Shown: one piece after another, positions 8,059 through 16,242 of the stretch
Layout: every line of letters starts with the position of its first letter
How positions within the stretch are numbered: the first letter of the stretch is position 1
Source: an uncultured Opitutia bacterium
Lineage (GTDB): Bacteria; Verrucomicrobiota; Verrucomicrobiia; Opitutales; Opitutaceae
Assembly (NCBI GenBank): GCA_903825285.1
Contig: CAIJZY010000037.1
Coordinates: 1 to 45,523, forward strand
Reading direction: 5' to 3'
Length of the DNA stretch: 45,523 nt
Notes under the pieces: generated by a model
The model's database searches: none
Seen by the model: only the letters and a program-made list of their open reading frames with translations
Told to the model about the DNA's origin: nothing
Made by a program: the position numbers and the translations under genes

Positions 8059-8135
8059 CGGCGGTCCAGCGGACCACACCGAGCCGGGCGGGCAGGCCCG
8101 CACGGAAACCGTGGCACGGATACCAGATCGGACTC

Positions 8136-8197
8136 AGGTGGGAGCGAGCTTGCTCGCGACCTTTGCCTGTAAGTCGCGAGCAAGCTCGCTCCCACCT
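8136..8197. repeat. family C REP-like pair, copy 3
   Basis: Almost identical to copy 2 (AGGTGGGAGCGAGCTTGCTC...GGGAGCG complement), differing by a few bases in the loop. It is followed by a degenerate fragment (CGCCCCCACCTCGCTCCC). It sits about 70 bp upstream of the tcdA start. Confidence 0.88.
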
Positions 8198-8265
8198 CGC
8201 CCCCACCTCGCTCCCGACTTAAATTTTCCCCTCGCGCCGCGCGGAGTGGCGGCTAGCAGTGCGGC

Positions 8266-9057
8266 GTGGACGGCGAATATCTCCAACGTTTCGGCGGCGT
8301 GGGCCGGCTGCTCGGCGCGGCGGCGCTCCCGCGGCTCGCCGCGGCGCATGTCTGCGTCGTGGGTGTCGGCGGCGTGGGCTCGTGGACCGTCGAGGGCCTC
8401 GCCCGCAGCGGTGTCGGCGCCCTGACCATCGTGGACCTGGACGACGTGTGCGTGACGAACGTCAACCGCCAGCTGCCCGCGCTCGACGGCCAGATCGGGC
8501 GGCCGAAGGTGGCGGTGCTGGCGGAGCGGGTGCGGGCGATCAACCCCGCGTGCCGGGTGACCTCCGTCGCGGAATTCTTCACGCGGGAGTCGGCCGACCG
8601 GCTGCTCGCGGCGCCGTACGACTTCGTGGTGGATGCGATTGACCGGATGTCGCACAAGGCGCTGCTGATCGCCGAGGCCCGCGCGCGGGGCCGGCGCGTC
8701 CTGACGATCGGCGGCGCGGGCGGCAAGCGCGACGCGACGCAGATCCGCGCCGGCGACCTCGGCGAGGCCTGCAACGACGAGCTGCTGCGGCAGGTGCGGA
8801 AGAAGCTGCGGCGCGACCACGGCTTCGCCTCCGGCACCGAGCGCGGCAAGATGCAGTTCGGCGTGCGCTGCGTCTGGTCGGGCGAGCTCCCGGTCTACCC
8901 GTGGGCCGACGGCACCTGCGCCGCCGAGCCGGAGCCGGGCAGCAACCTGGCGATGGACTGCGAGAGCGGGTTCGGCTCGGCCGTGTTCGTCACCGGCGCC
9001 TTCGGCCTCATCGCCGCGGGCGACGTCGTCACTCAATTGGTGCAGGACCGATTGTAG
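8266..9057 (+). CDS. tcdA: tRNA threonylcarbamoyladenosine dehydratase TcdA
   Basis: TcdA, an E1-like ATP-dependent enzyme, cyclises t6A at position 37 of ANN-decoding tRNAs to ct6A. The 263-residue protein has the nucleotide-binding motif VVGVGGVGSW (residues 31-40), then VDLDDVCVTNVNRQ and an AIDRMSHKALLI helix, all typical of this subgroup. It also has the C-terminal segment NLAMDCESGFGSAVFVTGAFG. The start is GTG 8266 (VDGEYLQRFGGVGRL), which matches the family N-terminus; no ATG gives that start. It is a single-gene unit. The sulfur-transfer partners CsdA and CsdE are not in the window, although a SufE gene lies 1.2 kb downstream. Confidence 0.9.
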   Translation: MDGEYLQRFGGVGRLLGAAALPRLAAAHVCVVGVGGVGSWTVEGLARSGVGALTIVDLDDVCVTNVNRQLPALDGQIGRPKVAVLAERVRAINPACRVTSVAEFFTRESADRLLAAPYDFVVDAIDRMSHKALLIAEARARGRRVLTIGGAGGKRDATQIRAGDLGEACNDELLRQVRKKLRRDHGFASGTERGKMQFGVRCVWSGELPVYPWADGTCAAEPEPGSNLAMDCESGFGSAVFVTGAFGLIAAGDVVTQLVQDRL

Positions 9058-9075
9058 GCGGGTGGGTGGGATTAG

Positions 9076-9260
9076 CCACGAAGGGCACGAAGCCCACGAA
9101 AAGAAAATATTTTCCGCGGATCACGCGGATGGAGACGGGAAGCGGAAGGCCTGTTTCCCATCCGATTCATCTGTGTTATCCGCGGAAAGTCAGGTTGCGG
9201 CACAATCCGGATGCATCGCCACGGCCTGGACTCTTCGTGGGCTTCGTGCCCTTCGTGGTG
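9076..9260. repeat. nested inverted repeat, family A copy 2
   Basis: Outer arms CCACGAAGGGCACGAAG (from 9076) and complement (to 9260) enclose a second pair, TTTTCCGCGGATCACGCGGA (about 9109) and ATCCGCGGAAA (about 9178-9188). This is the same two-layer architecture as copy 1. It lies between the convergent tcdA and TatD-type genes. Confidence 0.9.
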
Positions 9261-9267
9261 ACAATCC

Positions 9268-10107
9268 TCAGCCGAACAGGCGGTGAAAGTTTTCCTCCAC
9301 CTGCTGCGCGAGCGCGACAGGTTCGAGGCCGCGCCATTCGGCGAGGCCGCGGTAGGCGGCGCGCAGGTTGGCGGGATGGTTGGCGAGCTCGCCCTCGGGC
9401 GTGGGGAGTGGCGGGAACTCCTCGCGCGGCGCGGGCAGGCGCATCGCCGGCGCATCCGTTTCCACCAGCAGCCGGTCGAGGGGCACCGCGGCATACACCG
9501 CGCGCAGCCGCTCCTTGCGCGGATCGAGGAAGGCGCCGTTGAAGGAAAAGTACGCGCCGAGCTTCGCGAACGCGGGCACCAGCTCGGCGGAGCCGTTGTA
9601 GGCGTGCAGGAGGAAACCCGGCGCCGGGCGCCGCGCGGCGCGGAGCAGGTCGTGGAGCGCACCATGGGCGTCGAGGCAGTGGACCGACGCCGGCAAGCCG
9701 CGGCTCACGGCCAGCTCGAGCTGCCAGCGGAATACGTCGCTCTGCTCGGACAAGGGCGCGCGGCGCTGGCCGGCAAGCCGTGGGTCGTCGGGCTTGGCCC
9801 GGTCCAGGATCCAGCGGTCGAGGCCGATCTCGCCGACGAAGGCGCGCGGCTCGGCGTCGAGGCACGCCACCAGCCGGGCCTGCCAGTCGGACGTGCGGTT
9901 GCCGACGTCCCACGGATGCAGCCCGTAGCTCGGCCGCACGATCGGCCGCGCCGCGGCCAGTGCTGCGACCTCGGGCCAGTCGGACTCCGACGATCCATTG
10001 ACCACGACGGCCTGTACACCGGCGGCCGCGAGGTCGGCGAACACCCGCCCGCGATGCGGCGTGAGCCAGCTGTCCTGCAGGTGACAGTGGGCGTCGTAGA
10101 GATTCAT
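9268..10107 (-). CDS. TatD-family metal-dependent hydrolase
   Basis: The 279-residue protein belongs to the TatD group of amidohydrolase-fold enzymes, mostly metal-dependent DNases. It has the metal-binding DAHCHLQ (His7, His9), SYGLHPWD, the glutamate ligand in FVGEIGLDR, HCLDAHG, FLLHAYNGS and the C-terminal VETDAPAMR with the conserved aspartate. The N-terminus at 10107 is exact for the family. Its stop lies seven bases from the family A copy 2 arm. It precedes sufE, separated by family A copy 3. Substrate cannot be read from sequence; DNase or RNA 3'-end activity is typical of relatives. Confidence 0.87.
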   Translation of the reverse strand: MNLYDAHCHLQDSWLTPHRGRVFADLAAAGVQAVVVNGSSESDWPEVAALAAARPIVRPSYGLHPWDVGNRTSDWQARLVACLDAEPRAFVGEIGLDRWILDRAKPDDPRLAGQRRAPLSEQSDVFRWQLELAVSRGLPASVHCLDAHGALHDLLRAARRPAPGFLLHAYNGSAELVPAFAKLGAYFSFNGAFLDPRKERLRAVYAAVPLDRLLVETDAPAMRLPAPREEFPPLPTPEGELANHPANLRAAYRGLAEWRGLEPVALAQQVEENFHRLFG

Positions 10108-10122
10108 GAGGGGATTATTTTA

Positions 10123-10282
10123 CCACGAAGTGCACGAAGTGCACGAAGCGCACGAAGGCTTGGGCTTCGCGAGCGTGGCGGGCTTAGCGGTAATAAAACA
10201 GAATCAGGTATAACCGCAAAGGCCGCGAAGAGCTCGAAGGATAAATCGTGCGTAGGCTTCGTGCTTTTCGTGCACTTCGTGG
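10123..10282. repeat. nested inverted repeat, family A copy 3
   Basis: The left arm CCACGAAGTGCACGAAGTGC is lengthened by two further GCACGAAG units. The right arm is CTTCGTGCTTTTCGTGCACT and ends in GTGG at 10282, five bases from the sufE stop codon. The interior differs from copies 1 and 2 (CCGCAAAGGCCGCGAAG). Confidence 0.88.
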
Positions 10283-10287
10283 TGAAA

Positions 10288-10698
10288 CTAGCCCGCGGCC
10301 CGCGCCAGCTCGCGGATGCGCGCGCGGACGGCCGCGAGGCCGTTGCGGCGGGTGGGGGAGAGGTTGCGGTCCAGTTCGAGCGCGGCGAGCGGGTCGGCGT
10401 CGCTGGCGGCGATCTCGGCCGGCGTCGCGCCGCTGAAGAAGTCGGCGACGAGGTGCACGAGCCCCTTCACCAGCGGGCCGTCGGCGTCGCAGCGGAAATA
10501 CAGCCGGCCCTCGCGCGCCTCGCCGAGCAGCCACACCTGGGAAATGCAGCCGCGCACGCGGTGGGCCTCCGTGCGCTCGGTCTCGGGCAGCGGCGGCAGC
10601 CGCCGGGCGCGGTCCACCACCACGCTCAGGCGCTCCGGCCCGTCCGGGATGACCGTGAGGTCGTCCACGAGCTGCTGCTGTTTCTCGGCGAGGGTCAC
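10288..10698 (-). CDS. sufE: SufE-family cysteine desulfuration protein
   Basis: SufE takes sulfane sulfur from a SufS/CsdA cysteine desulfurase and passes it to Fe-S cluster assembly. The 136-residue protein carries VRGCISQVWLL, with the acceptor cysteine at residue 51, followed by the aspartate-rich GRLYFRCDADGPLVKGLVHL block and the NLSPTRRNGL C-terminal signature. The chosen start is GTG 10698 (VTLAEKQQQLVDDL), which gives the usual family length; the frame stays open upstream but overlaps the divergent methyltransferase gene. No sufBCDS genes are nearby. It could also serve as a CsdE-like partner for TcdA. Confidence 0.88.
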   Translation of the reverse strand: MTLAEKQQQLVDDLTVIPDGPERLSVVVDRARRLPPLPETERTEAHRVRGCISQVWLLGEAREGRLYFRCDADGPLVKGLVHLVADFFSGATPAEIAASDADPLAALELDRNLSPTRRNGLAAVRARIRELARAAG

Positions 10699-10812
10699 GC
10701 GCCGAGCTTCGGCCGCCTCGCGGGTGGAATCAATCCCGCGCCGACCGCGGCCTCCCGGAATTTGCCCTGGCTGCTTGCCTCCGGGTTTTCCGCCCGCAAC
10801 CTCTGCCGGGTC

Positions 10813-11598
10813 ATGAAACTTGATCCCATCCAGGCCGCGTCGGCGGCGCAGTTTGGCCGGCAGAGCGCGTTTTATGGCAAGGGTCACATCCTCGCGCAGA
10901 CCGCCGACATCGAGGGCGCGCTGCGCCACATCCCGCTCGCGGCGGGCTGGCGGGCCCTGGACGTGGCGACGGGCGGCGGCCACACGGGGCTGCTGCTGGC
11001 GGAAAAGGGCTGCATCGTGACGCTCGGCGACATCGCGGCGCCGATGCTCGAGCGGGCGGCGGCGCTGGGACGGGAGCGGGGGTTGCAGGTGGCGACGCGC
11101 GTGTTCCCGGCGGAAACGATGCCGTTTGCCGACGGTGAATTTGACCTCGTGAGCTGCCGCGTGGCGCCGCACCACTTCAGCGACCCGCCGGGCTTCGTGC
11201 GCGAGACGGCGCGGGTGCTGCGGCCGGGCGGGTATTTCCTGCTGATCGACGGCAGCATTGAGGACGGACGGCCCGAGGCGGAGGCGTGGCTCCACCACGT
11301 GGAGAAGCTCCGCGACCCGAGCCACCACCGCTTCTGGAGCGACGCGACCTGGCGCCGCTGGTGCGGCGAGTCGGGGCTGGAGGTGCTGCACTGCGAGCTG
11401 CAGCCGATGAAGCAGCCCGACCTGGAGTGGTATTTCACCGCGGCCGACACGCCGCCAGCGAACCGGGAGCAGGTCCGCGCGGCGATCCGCACGGCGTCGC
11501 CCGCGGTGCGGGAATTCATGCGCCTCGGCGAGGAGGACGGTAAAACGGTGTGGTGGTGGCAGCGGCTCGTCCTGGTCGCGCGCAAGGACGCGCGCTGA
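10813..11598 (+). CDS. class I SAM-dependent methyltransferase
   Basis: This 261-residue protein has the Rossmann methyltransferase motif I LDVATGGGHTG (residues 49-59), the acidic ribose-binding position after it (LGDIAAPML), motif II-like FDLVSCRVAPHHF and VLRPGGYFLLID. This pattern is that of the UbiE/MenG-like Methyltransf_11 group. The C-terminal half has a helical cap. The substrate is unknown. A quinone methylase is unlikely given the divergent C-terminus (KTVWWWQRLVLVARK). Start ATG 10813 is 114 bp from the divergent sufE start, so both may share a promoter region. Confidence 0.78.
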   Translation: MKLDPIQAASAAQFGRQSAFYGKGHILAQTADIEGALRHIPLAAGWRALDVATGGGHTGLLLAEKGCIVTLGDIAAPMLERAAALGRERGLQVATRVFPAETMPFADGEFDLVSCRVAPHHFSDPPGFVRETARVLRPGGYFLLIDGSIEDGRPEAEAWLHHVEKLRDPSHHRFWSDATWRRWCGESGLEVLHCELQPMKQPDLEWYFTAADTPPANREQVRAAIRTASPAVREFMRLGEEDGKTVWWWQRLVLVARKDAR

Positions 11599-11821
11599 GC
11601 TCGCCCGGGACGATGGAAGATTGGGGTTAGGAGATGGCTGAACGAAGCCGATAGGGAGGTGGCAACCGGAACTCCCGTCGCCCATCTCCTCACGTTCACC
11701 TTTCATCCTTCATCTCCCCTAAGTCATTTACTGCGGCTGCCATAGCCGCTGCGCGTGATCGACAAGCGCCGCCGGACCCGCAAGCTGGGACCGGCTCGCC
11801 GACCGCATTCACGCCCCTTTG

Positions 11822-13939
11822 ATGCGCCTCCCGGACTCAGTCTCCTCTGCCGCGACCCAGTTTCGCCGCGCCCCGCTCTGGTGGCAGTGCGCCCTCGTGG
11901 CCACGGCCGGCTTTGCGGTTTGGCTGCTGACCGCGCCGACCAAGACGTCGGGCATGCGGCTCTTCACCATCGCCTTCCTCGCGGTCCTCAACTTCGTCGG
12001 CGCCGCGGCCTTCGCGCAGGCGGCGCGGCGCCCGGCGCTGTCCCGCCGCGTGCGGCAGGCGCTGGGCTGCTTCGCCGCGGGCCTCACCATGGTGGGGCTC
12101 GGTGCGACCTACCTCGGGCTCGAGGTGGCGCTCGTGACCAACTACCAGAGCACGTTCAGCGTGGCGGACGGGCTGTTCCTGCTCAGCTACCCGCTGATGC
12201 TGGCCGGACTCACTCGGCTGCCGCGGGGCGAGCGGCCGGCCGCGGGCCGGTGGCGGATCGCGCTCGACGGCCTGGCCTGCGTGGTCGGCGTCGGCGTGCC
12301 GCTGTGGCTTGGGGCGGTCGGCCCGGCCTGGCATGAGAACACCGGGATGGACGCCGTCCTCGTGCTGCTCTGGCCCTGCGTGGCGTTTGTCGGCCTGATG
12401 GCGCTCAACGGCGCGCTGCTCACGCGGGCGCCCGTGCCGACCCGCGGGGCGCTCTGGTGGCTGCTCGGCAGCCTGGGGATCTCCTGGCTGGCGGACCTGA
12501 TCTTCTCGCTCGACGCCTCCGCCATGGTGATCCGCAACAGCGCGATCCACTGGACCAACCTCACCAACGCGGTCGCGCTGGGCTGCGGGCTGGTGGCGGC
12601 ACGGCGGTTCGCCGCCGACCCGCTGCCGGCGTCGCCGCGCCTGCGGCCGGCGGCGTTCTCCCCGGTGCCGATGGTGACCATGATGATCGTGGCGGCGTGG
12701 CTGGTCGTGCTGGGCACGGCGGCCGCGGCCGACCCGCAGATGCTCCGCCGCACGCTGCCCGGGCTGGTCATGCTCCTGCTCGTGCTGCTCGTGCGGGAGC
12801 TGCTCGTGATGGCGGACACCGTGCACTGGATGGCGGCGGAGTTTGAGCACGAGGGCGAGGCCCGGCTCGTGGCCATGGTGCGGCAGTCGTCGGACGTGAT
12901 GATGATCGTGGACCCGCAGAACCAGGTGCGCTTCGCGAGCCCGTCGCTCACTGCCGTGCTGGGCCGGCCGGTGGAGGCGGTGGTCGGCCGCTCGCTGCTG
13001 GAGCTCGTGCACGCGGAGGACGTGGCCGCCGGGGCGCGATTCCTGCAGCGGCTGGCGGAGCAGCCGGGCGCCGTGGCGCACCTGCGCTGGCGGCTGCGGC
13101 ACGCGGACGGCACCACGCGGCAGTTCGAGACGGCCGGGAGCAACGCGCTGCTGGAGCCGGCGGTGTCCGGGCTGGTGCTGAACTCCCGCGACGTCACCGA
13201 CCACCTGCAGCTGGAGGAGGAGCTGCGCGAGTCGCAGAAGCTGGAGGCGATCAGCCGACTCGTCGGCGGCATCGCGCACAATTTCAACAATGCGCTCGCC
13301 TCGACGCTGCTGGGCCTCGGCCTGATGCGGAACGAGAAGCAGCTCCCGCCGGAAGTGGCGCGGGAGTTCGCGGCCCTGGAGCAGGGCGCGAAGCGCACGG
13401 CCGAGCTGATCCAGCAGCTGCAGTCGTTCGGCCAGGTGCAGTTTCTCCGGCGGCAGCGGCTGGACCTGGGCGAGGTGCTCACCCGCTTGCATCCCGTGCT
13501 TGCGCGCATGCTCGGCGACCGCATCCGGCTCGAACTCGCCGGCACCGGCGAGCCGGCCTGGATCCGGGCGGACGGCGCGCTGATGAACCAGGTGGTCCTG
13601 AACCTGGTCGCCAACGCCCGCGACGCGATGCCGGAGGGCGGTCAGCTCGTCCTCGCGATCACGTCCGGGCCGGCGGATCCGCCGGCCGGCGGGGCGGTCG
13701 CGCGCGGGCGCGAGGTGTGCCTGAGCTGCCGTGACACGGGCCGCGGGATGGACGAGTCCGTGCGCCAGCACCTGTTCGAGCCATTTTTCACGACGAAGGG
13801 CACCGGCCAGGGCGTGGGCCTCGGCCTCGCGGTCGTGCACGGCATCGTGCGCCAGCACGCCGGCCGGCTGAGCGTCGAGAGCGAAGTCGGCCGCGGCAGT
13901 ACCTTCCGGGTCTACCTCCCCGAGGCGACCGACGCTTAA
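11822..13939 (+). CDS. membrane-bound PAS sensor histidine kinase
   Basis: The 705-residue protein begins with about eight to ten hydrophobic segments (residues 20-330), a membrane sensor region without a recognisable ligand domain. A PAS domain follows (about 345-460, starting DVMMIVDPQNQVRFASPS). The dimerisation helix has the phosphoacceptor His486 in LVGGIAHNFNN. The ATPase domain (about 580-705) shows the N box NLVANARDAM, the G1 box DTGRGM, EPFFTTKGTGQGVGLGL and the final GSTFRVYLPE. The asparagine after His486 (AHNFNN) places it in the NtrB-like HisKA group. No response regulator is adjacent, so the partner is unknown. ATG 11822 follows a TTG; either start changes only one residue. Confidence 0.86.
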   Translation: MRLPDSVSSAATQFRRAPLWWQCALVATAGFAVWLLTAPTKTSGMRLFTIAFLAVLNFVGAAAFAQAARRPALSRRVRQALGCFAAGLTMVGLGATYLGLEVALVTNYQSTFSVADGLFLLSYPLMLAGLTRLPRGERPAAGRWRIALDGLACVVGVGVPLWLGAVGPAWHENTGMDAVLVLLWPCVAFVGLMALNGALLTRAPVPTRGALWWLLGSLGISWLADLIFSLDASAMVIRNSAIHWTNLTNAVALGCGLVAARRFAADPLPASPRLRPAAFSPVPMVTMMIVAAWLVVLGTAAAADPQMLRRTLPGLVMLLLVLLVRELLVMADTVHWMAAEFEHEGEARLVAMVRQSSDVMMIVDPQNQVRFASPSLTAVLGRPVEAVVGRSLLELVHAEDVAAGARFLQRLAEQPGAVAHLRWRLRHADGTTRQFETAGSNALLEPAVSGLVLNSRDVTDHLQLEEELRESQKLEAISRLVGGIAHNFNNALASTLLGLGLMRNEKQLPPEVAREFAALEQGAKRTAELIQQLQSFGQVQFLRRQRLDLGEVLTRLHPVLARMLGDRIRLELAGTGEPAWIRADGALMNQVVLNLVANARDAMPEGGQLVLAITSGPADPPAGGAVARGREVCLSCRDTGRGMDESVRQHLFEPFFTTKGTGQGVGLGLAVVHGIVRQHAGRLSVESEVGRGSTFRVYLPEATDA

Positions 13940-13954
13940 TCCCAATTTCCCACT

Positions 13955-14818
13955 TCAAAATTCCACGTCGCGGCAGCGGGCCTCGAGCTGGCGGGCGATG
14001 TGGTCGATCTGGGCGGGGGTGAGGCTGGCCGGGCGGTTGCGCACCAGGCCGGGGATGGCGCTGGGGGCGACGACGTGGACCTCGGCACCGGCGGCGGTCG
14101 TGGTGACATTCCAGCCGGGGAAGGTGAGCACGGGCACGGGCGTGAGCGGCTCGCCGGCGGCGTCGCGCAGCCACGTGGCGAGCCACGCGGCGCGGTGCAT
14201 GGCCTGGTCGAGCCCGTGCGTGTCCTCGCCCCACGGGAACACCAGCTGCGTGCCGTCGAACTCGATCGCGTCGGGCGCGCGCCCGGGCAGCGCGCGGCCC
14301 GCGCGGCGGGTCTTGGTCTCGATCGCGAACACGCCGGTCGGGGCCACGATGACGTGGTCGAGGTTGAAGCTGCCGGCGGGCACGTCGTGGAAGATCCGCG
14401 CGCCCTCCGCGGCCAGCGGCGCGAGGGCCTCGGCCACGATCTTCTCGCCGAGGAGGCCGAGGTGACAGTCCCGGCGCAGCGTGAACTTCTGCAGCATCCA
14501 CCGGCCGGCGAAGAACAGGGTGACGAGGAACAGCGCAAACGCGCCAAACATAGCGGGGTCGCGCTCGTCGGCCGGCAGGTTGAGCGCGAGCATCAGGCCG
14601 CCGACAAAGACGCCCATCGGGAGGAACGCCGCGCCGAAGGCGTGCAGCAGGAGGGCGTCGTCGAGCCGCTGGAGGCGCCAGCGGAGCGACTCGCCCGGGC
14701 CGCGCAGGAGGGTGGGGGCGACGGGCGGACGCTCACGGCTGCGGTTGACGCGCCAGACCCAGAGCACGCCGAGGCACAGGGCATACGCCGCGAGGTAAAG
14801 CGCGAGGGCCAGGATCAT
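13955..14818 (-). CDS. NERD-domain membrane protein
   Basis: The 287-residue protein has an N-terminal hydrophobic helix (2-22), two more around 65-105, and then a NERD domain (about 115-230). The domain reads LGLLGEKIVAEALAPL...FHDVPAGSFNLDHVIVAPTGVFAIETKTRR, with the D-H and E-x-K residues expected of a nuclease-related fold. NERD proteins are thought to act on DNA or in processing, but most are uncharacterised. It is convergent with the histidine kinase gene, with only 15 bp between stop codons. The active-site-like Asp/Glu/Lys positions are kept, so catalytic competence is possible but unproven. Confidence 0.8.
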   Translation of the reverse strand: MILALALYLAAYALCLGVLWVWRVNRSRERPPVAPTLLRGPGESLRWRLQRLDDALLLHAFGAAFLPMGVFVGGLMLALNLPADERDPAMFGAFALFLVTLFFAGRWMLQKFTLRRDCHLGLLGEKIVAEALAPLAAEGARIFHDVPAGSFNLDHVIVAPTGVFAIETKTRRAGRALPGRAPDAIEFDGTQLVFPWGEDTHGLDQAMHRAAWLATWLRDAAGEPLTPVPVLTFPGWNVTTTAAGAEVHVVAPSAIPGLVRNRPASLTPAQIDHIARQLEARCRDVEF

Positions 14819-14913
14819 GCCTCAGCATCAGCGGCGAACCGCCCGGGAGGCAAACGCTTTGACGTCTCACGGGGCGCTCAGGATGTGAAACCGCTCCTGG
14901 GTGATGGTTTTTA

Positions 14914-15152
14914 CCACGAAGGGCACGAAGCTCACGAAGGTCGCCCGCCTGCCCTGAACCAGTCGAACGGGCCTGCTCTGAGCCTGTCGAACGGGCCTGC
15001 CCTGAGCCTGTCGAATGGGCCGCCCTGAGCCAAGGGTCAGTGGTATGCTTCCTTATCCAGTAAGTTCGGACGAAGTCCTGCGGCACGCAGGGCGCGCGTC
15101 CGAACGGATCTTCGTGTGCTCCCCCTCTTCGTGTGCTTCGTGCCCTTCGTGG
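14914..15152. repeat. family A copy 4, enclosing tandem 24-bp units
   Basis: Outer arms CCACGAAGGGCACGAAGCTC (14914) and CTTCGTGCCCTTCGTGG (to 15152) are separated by about 190 bp. The interior lacks the usual CGCGGAT pair and instead contains the family E tandem array. This fills the gene-free 14819-15252 stretch together with about 100 bp showing no recognisable signal. Confidence 0.88.
14947..15035. repeat. family E tandem repeat, 24-bp period
   Basis: Three full units, 14947-14970, 14971-14994 and 14995-15018, each containing a form of CCTGAGCCTGTCGAACGG, are followed by a truncated fourth. Spacing is exactly 24 bp with no spacers, so this is a simple tandem array and not CRISPR. A single unit recurs at 21487-21510. 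Confidence 0.92.
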
Positions 15153-15252
15153 TAACAAACGGATTGGAAAGCTCCCCGCCTCCGCACTTCCGCGTCTCCG
15201 CGATCAATCAACCGGTATTATCCGCCGGAAGGCCTTCACTTTCGCTCAGTGG

Positions 15253-16029
15253 CTATTTTTTCGCCGGCTTGGGCGCGAGGTGCAGGCCGGCGAGGGGTTT
15301 CAATTCCAGGGTCACCTCGAGGCGCGCCTCACCCGCGTAGCTGCGCAATGTGAGCCGACGCGGGCCCGGGGTCATCGGGAAGAACAGGCTGCCCTGCGCC
15401 GACGCCCCGGGGGAAACCATCAACGGCAGGTTCAGCTTCCGGCGCGCGAACTCCGCTTCCACCTTGTTCCGGTTGTTGTGGTTCATCACGGCCACCGTGG
15501 TGACATCCACGAGGGCGACGAGGGGGATGACGTCCGCGACCAGAAAAACGGCGCCCGAGGCCGCGCTGCCGGCGGCCATGCCCGAGAGCGCGACCCCGGT
15601 GACGGCGGCGCCGTACACCACGACCGCCCCGGCCCCGGCTGCGAGCTTGAGGCCCACTTTCCCGTACTTGTCCCAATTGGTGTAGCTGAGTTTCTCCAGC
15701 GCCCACGGGTCGTCGCCCGGATGCTGCGGCACCCCCTGCAGGTCCACCAGCTCGGCGTCATAGATCGCCAGCGGCTGGTTCCCCGTGTTCGTCACGCGGA
15801 CAATGTACTCGTCCCAGCGCGCCTCGCGCTTCCACGAGCCGGGTCCCTTGAACACGACCAGCGTCTCCAGCGTGAGCGTGGCGGCGGGGGTGGCGGCGGT
15901 CCAGCCGAGCGCCTGGGCCGGCGGCGTGTCGTCCTTGGCGAGGCGATATTTCTTCGAGGTGACGCAGCCGACTTGGGTGAGCAGCGCCGCGGCCAGCGCG
16001 ACCGAGCAGAGGAGGTGTCCGCGGATCAT
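15253..16029 (-). CDS. predicted lipoprotein of unknown function
   Basis: The 258-residue protein has a lipoprotein signal peptide ending in the lipobox LTQVGC (Cys22). The mature part has a beta-rich segment (about 45-110), then an Ala/Gly-rich stretch with small hydrophobic helices (about 130-180) containing AAGAGAVVVYGAAVTGVALSG, and a beta-rich C-terminus ending in a basic tail (APKPAKK). I do not recognise the family. It should be anchored to a membrane in the periplasm. Its ATG overlaps the stop codon of a 42-residue ORF by the ATGA arrangement, so translation is probably coupled. Confidence 0.72.
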   Translation of the reverse strand: MIRGHLLCSVALAAALLTQVGCVTSKKYRLAKDDTPPAQALGWTAATPAATLTLETLVVFKGPGSWKREARWDEYIVRVTNTGNQPLAIYDAELVDLQGVPQHPGDDPWALEKLSYTNWDKYGKVGLKLAAGAGAVVVYGAAVTGVALSGMAAGSAASGAVFLVADVIPLVALVDVTTVAVMNHNNRNKVEAEFARRKLNLPLMVSPGASAQGSLFFPMTPGPRRLTLRSYAGEARLEVTLELKPLAGLHLAPKPAKK

Positions 16030-16154
16030 GGCGACGGCGGGGGTGGGTGAAGATCCGGGGTGCGGGAGGAATCACCGTCCTCGGGCTCCGTCGGCACCGG
16101 ATCGGTGGCGACGAGCGCGACCAACAGGCCGAGCAGGATCACGGCGGGAAGCAT
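16026..16154 (-). CDS. 42-residue single-helix small protein
   Basis: This short ORF begins ATG at 16154 and ends TGA at 16026-16028, overlapping the lipoprotein start codon by four bases. The product has one hydrophobic helix (MLPAVILLGLLVALVATD) followed by an acidic and proline-rich tail ending HPPPPSP. It could be a small membrane protein or simply an upstream coupling ORF. It lies between two secreted-protein genes on the same strand. Length alone gives little statistical support; the overlap and the hydrophobic start are the arguments. Confidence 0.5.
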   Translation of the reverse strand: MLPAVILLGLLVALVATDPVPTEPEDGDSSRTPDLHPPPPSP

Positions 16155-16242
16155 GGCGCCGCCAGCATAACCGAGAGCCGCGTCGCCGCGTTAATTGATA
16201 AACCCGATGCCGGGCATTGAGTGGGGCGATGGCCGCGCCGGG

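Noticed and set aside
10702-11706. Extension of the sufE frame upstream to about 472 residues.
   Set aside because: The extra part is antisense to the methyltransferase gene; GTG 10698 gives the normal SufE length.
14947-15035. Possible CRISPR array.
   Set aside because: Units are adjacent with a 24-bp period and no unique spacers; no cas genes are present.
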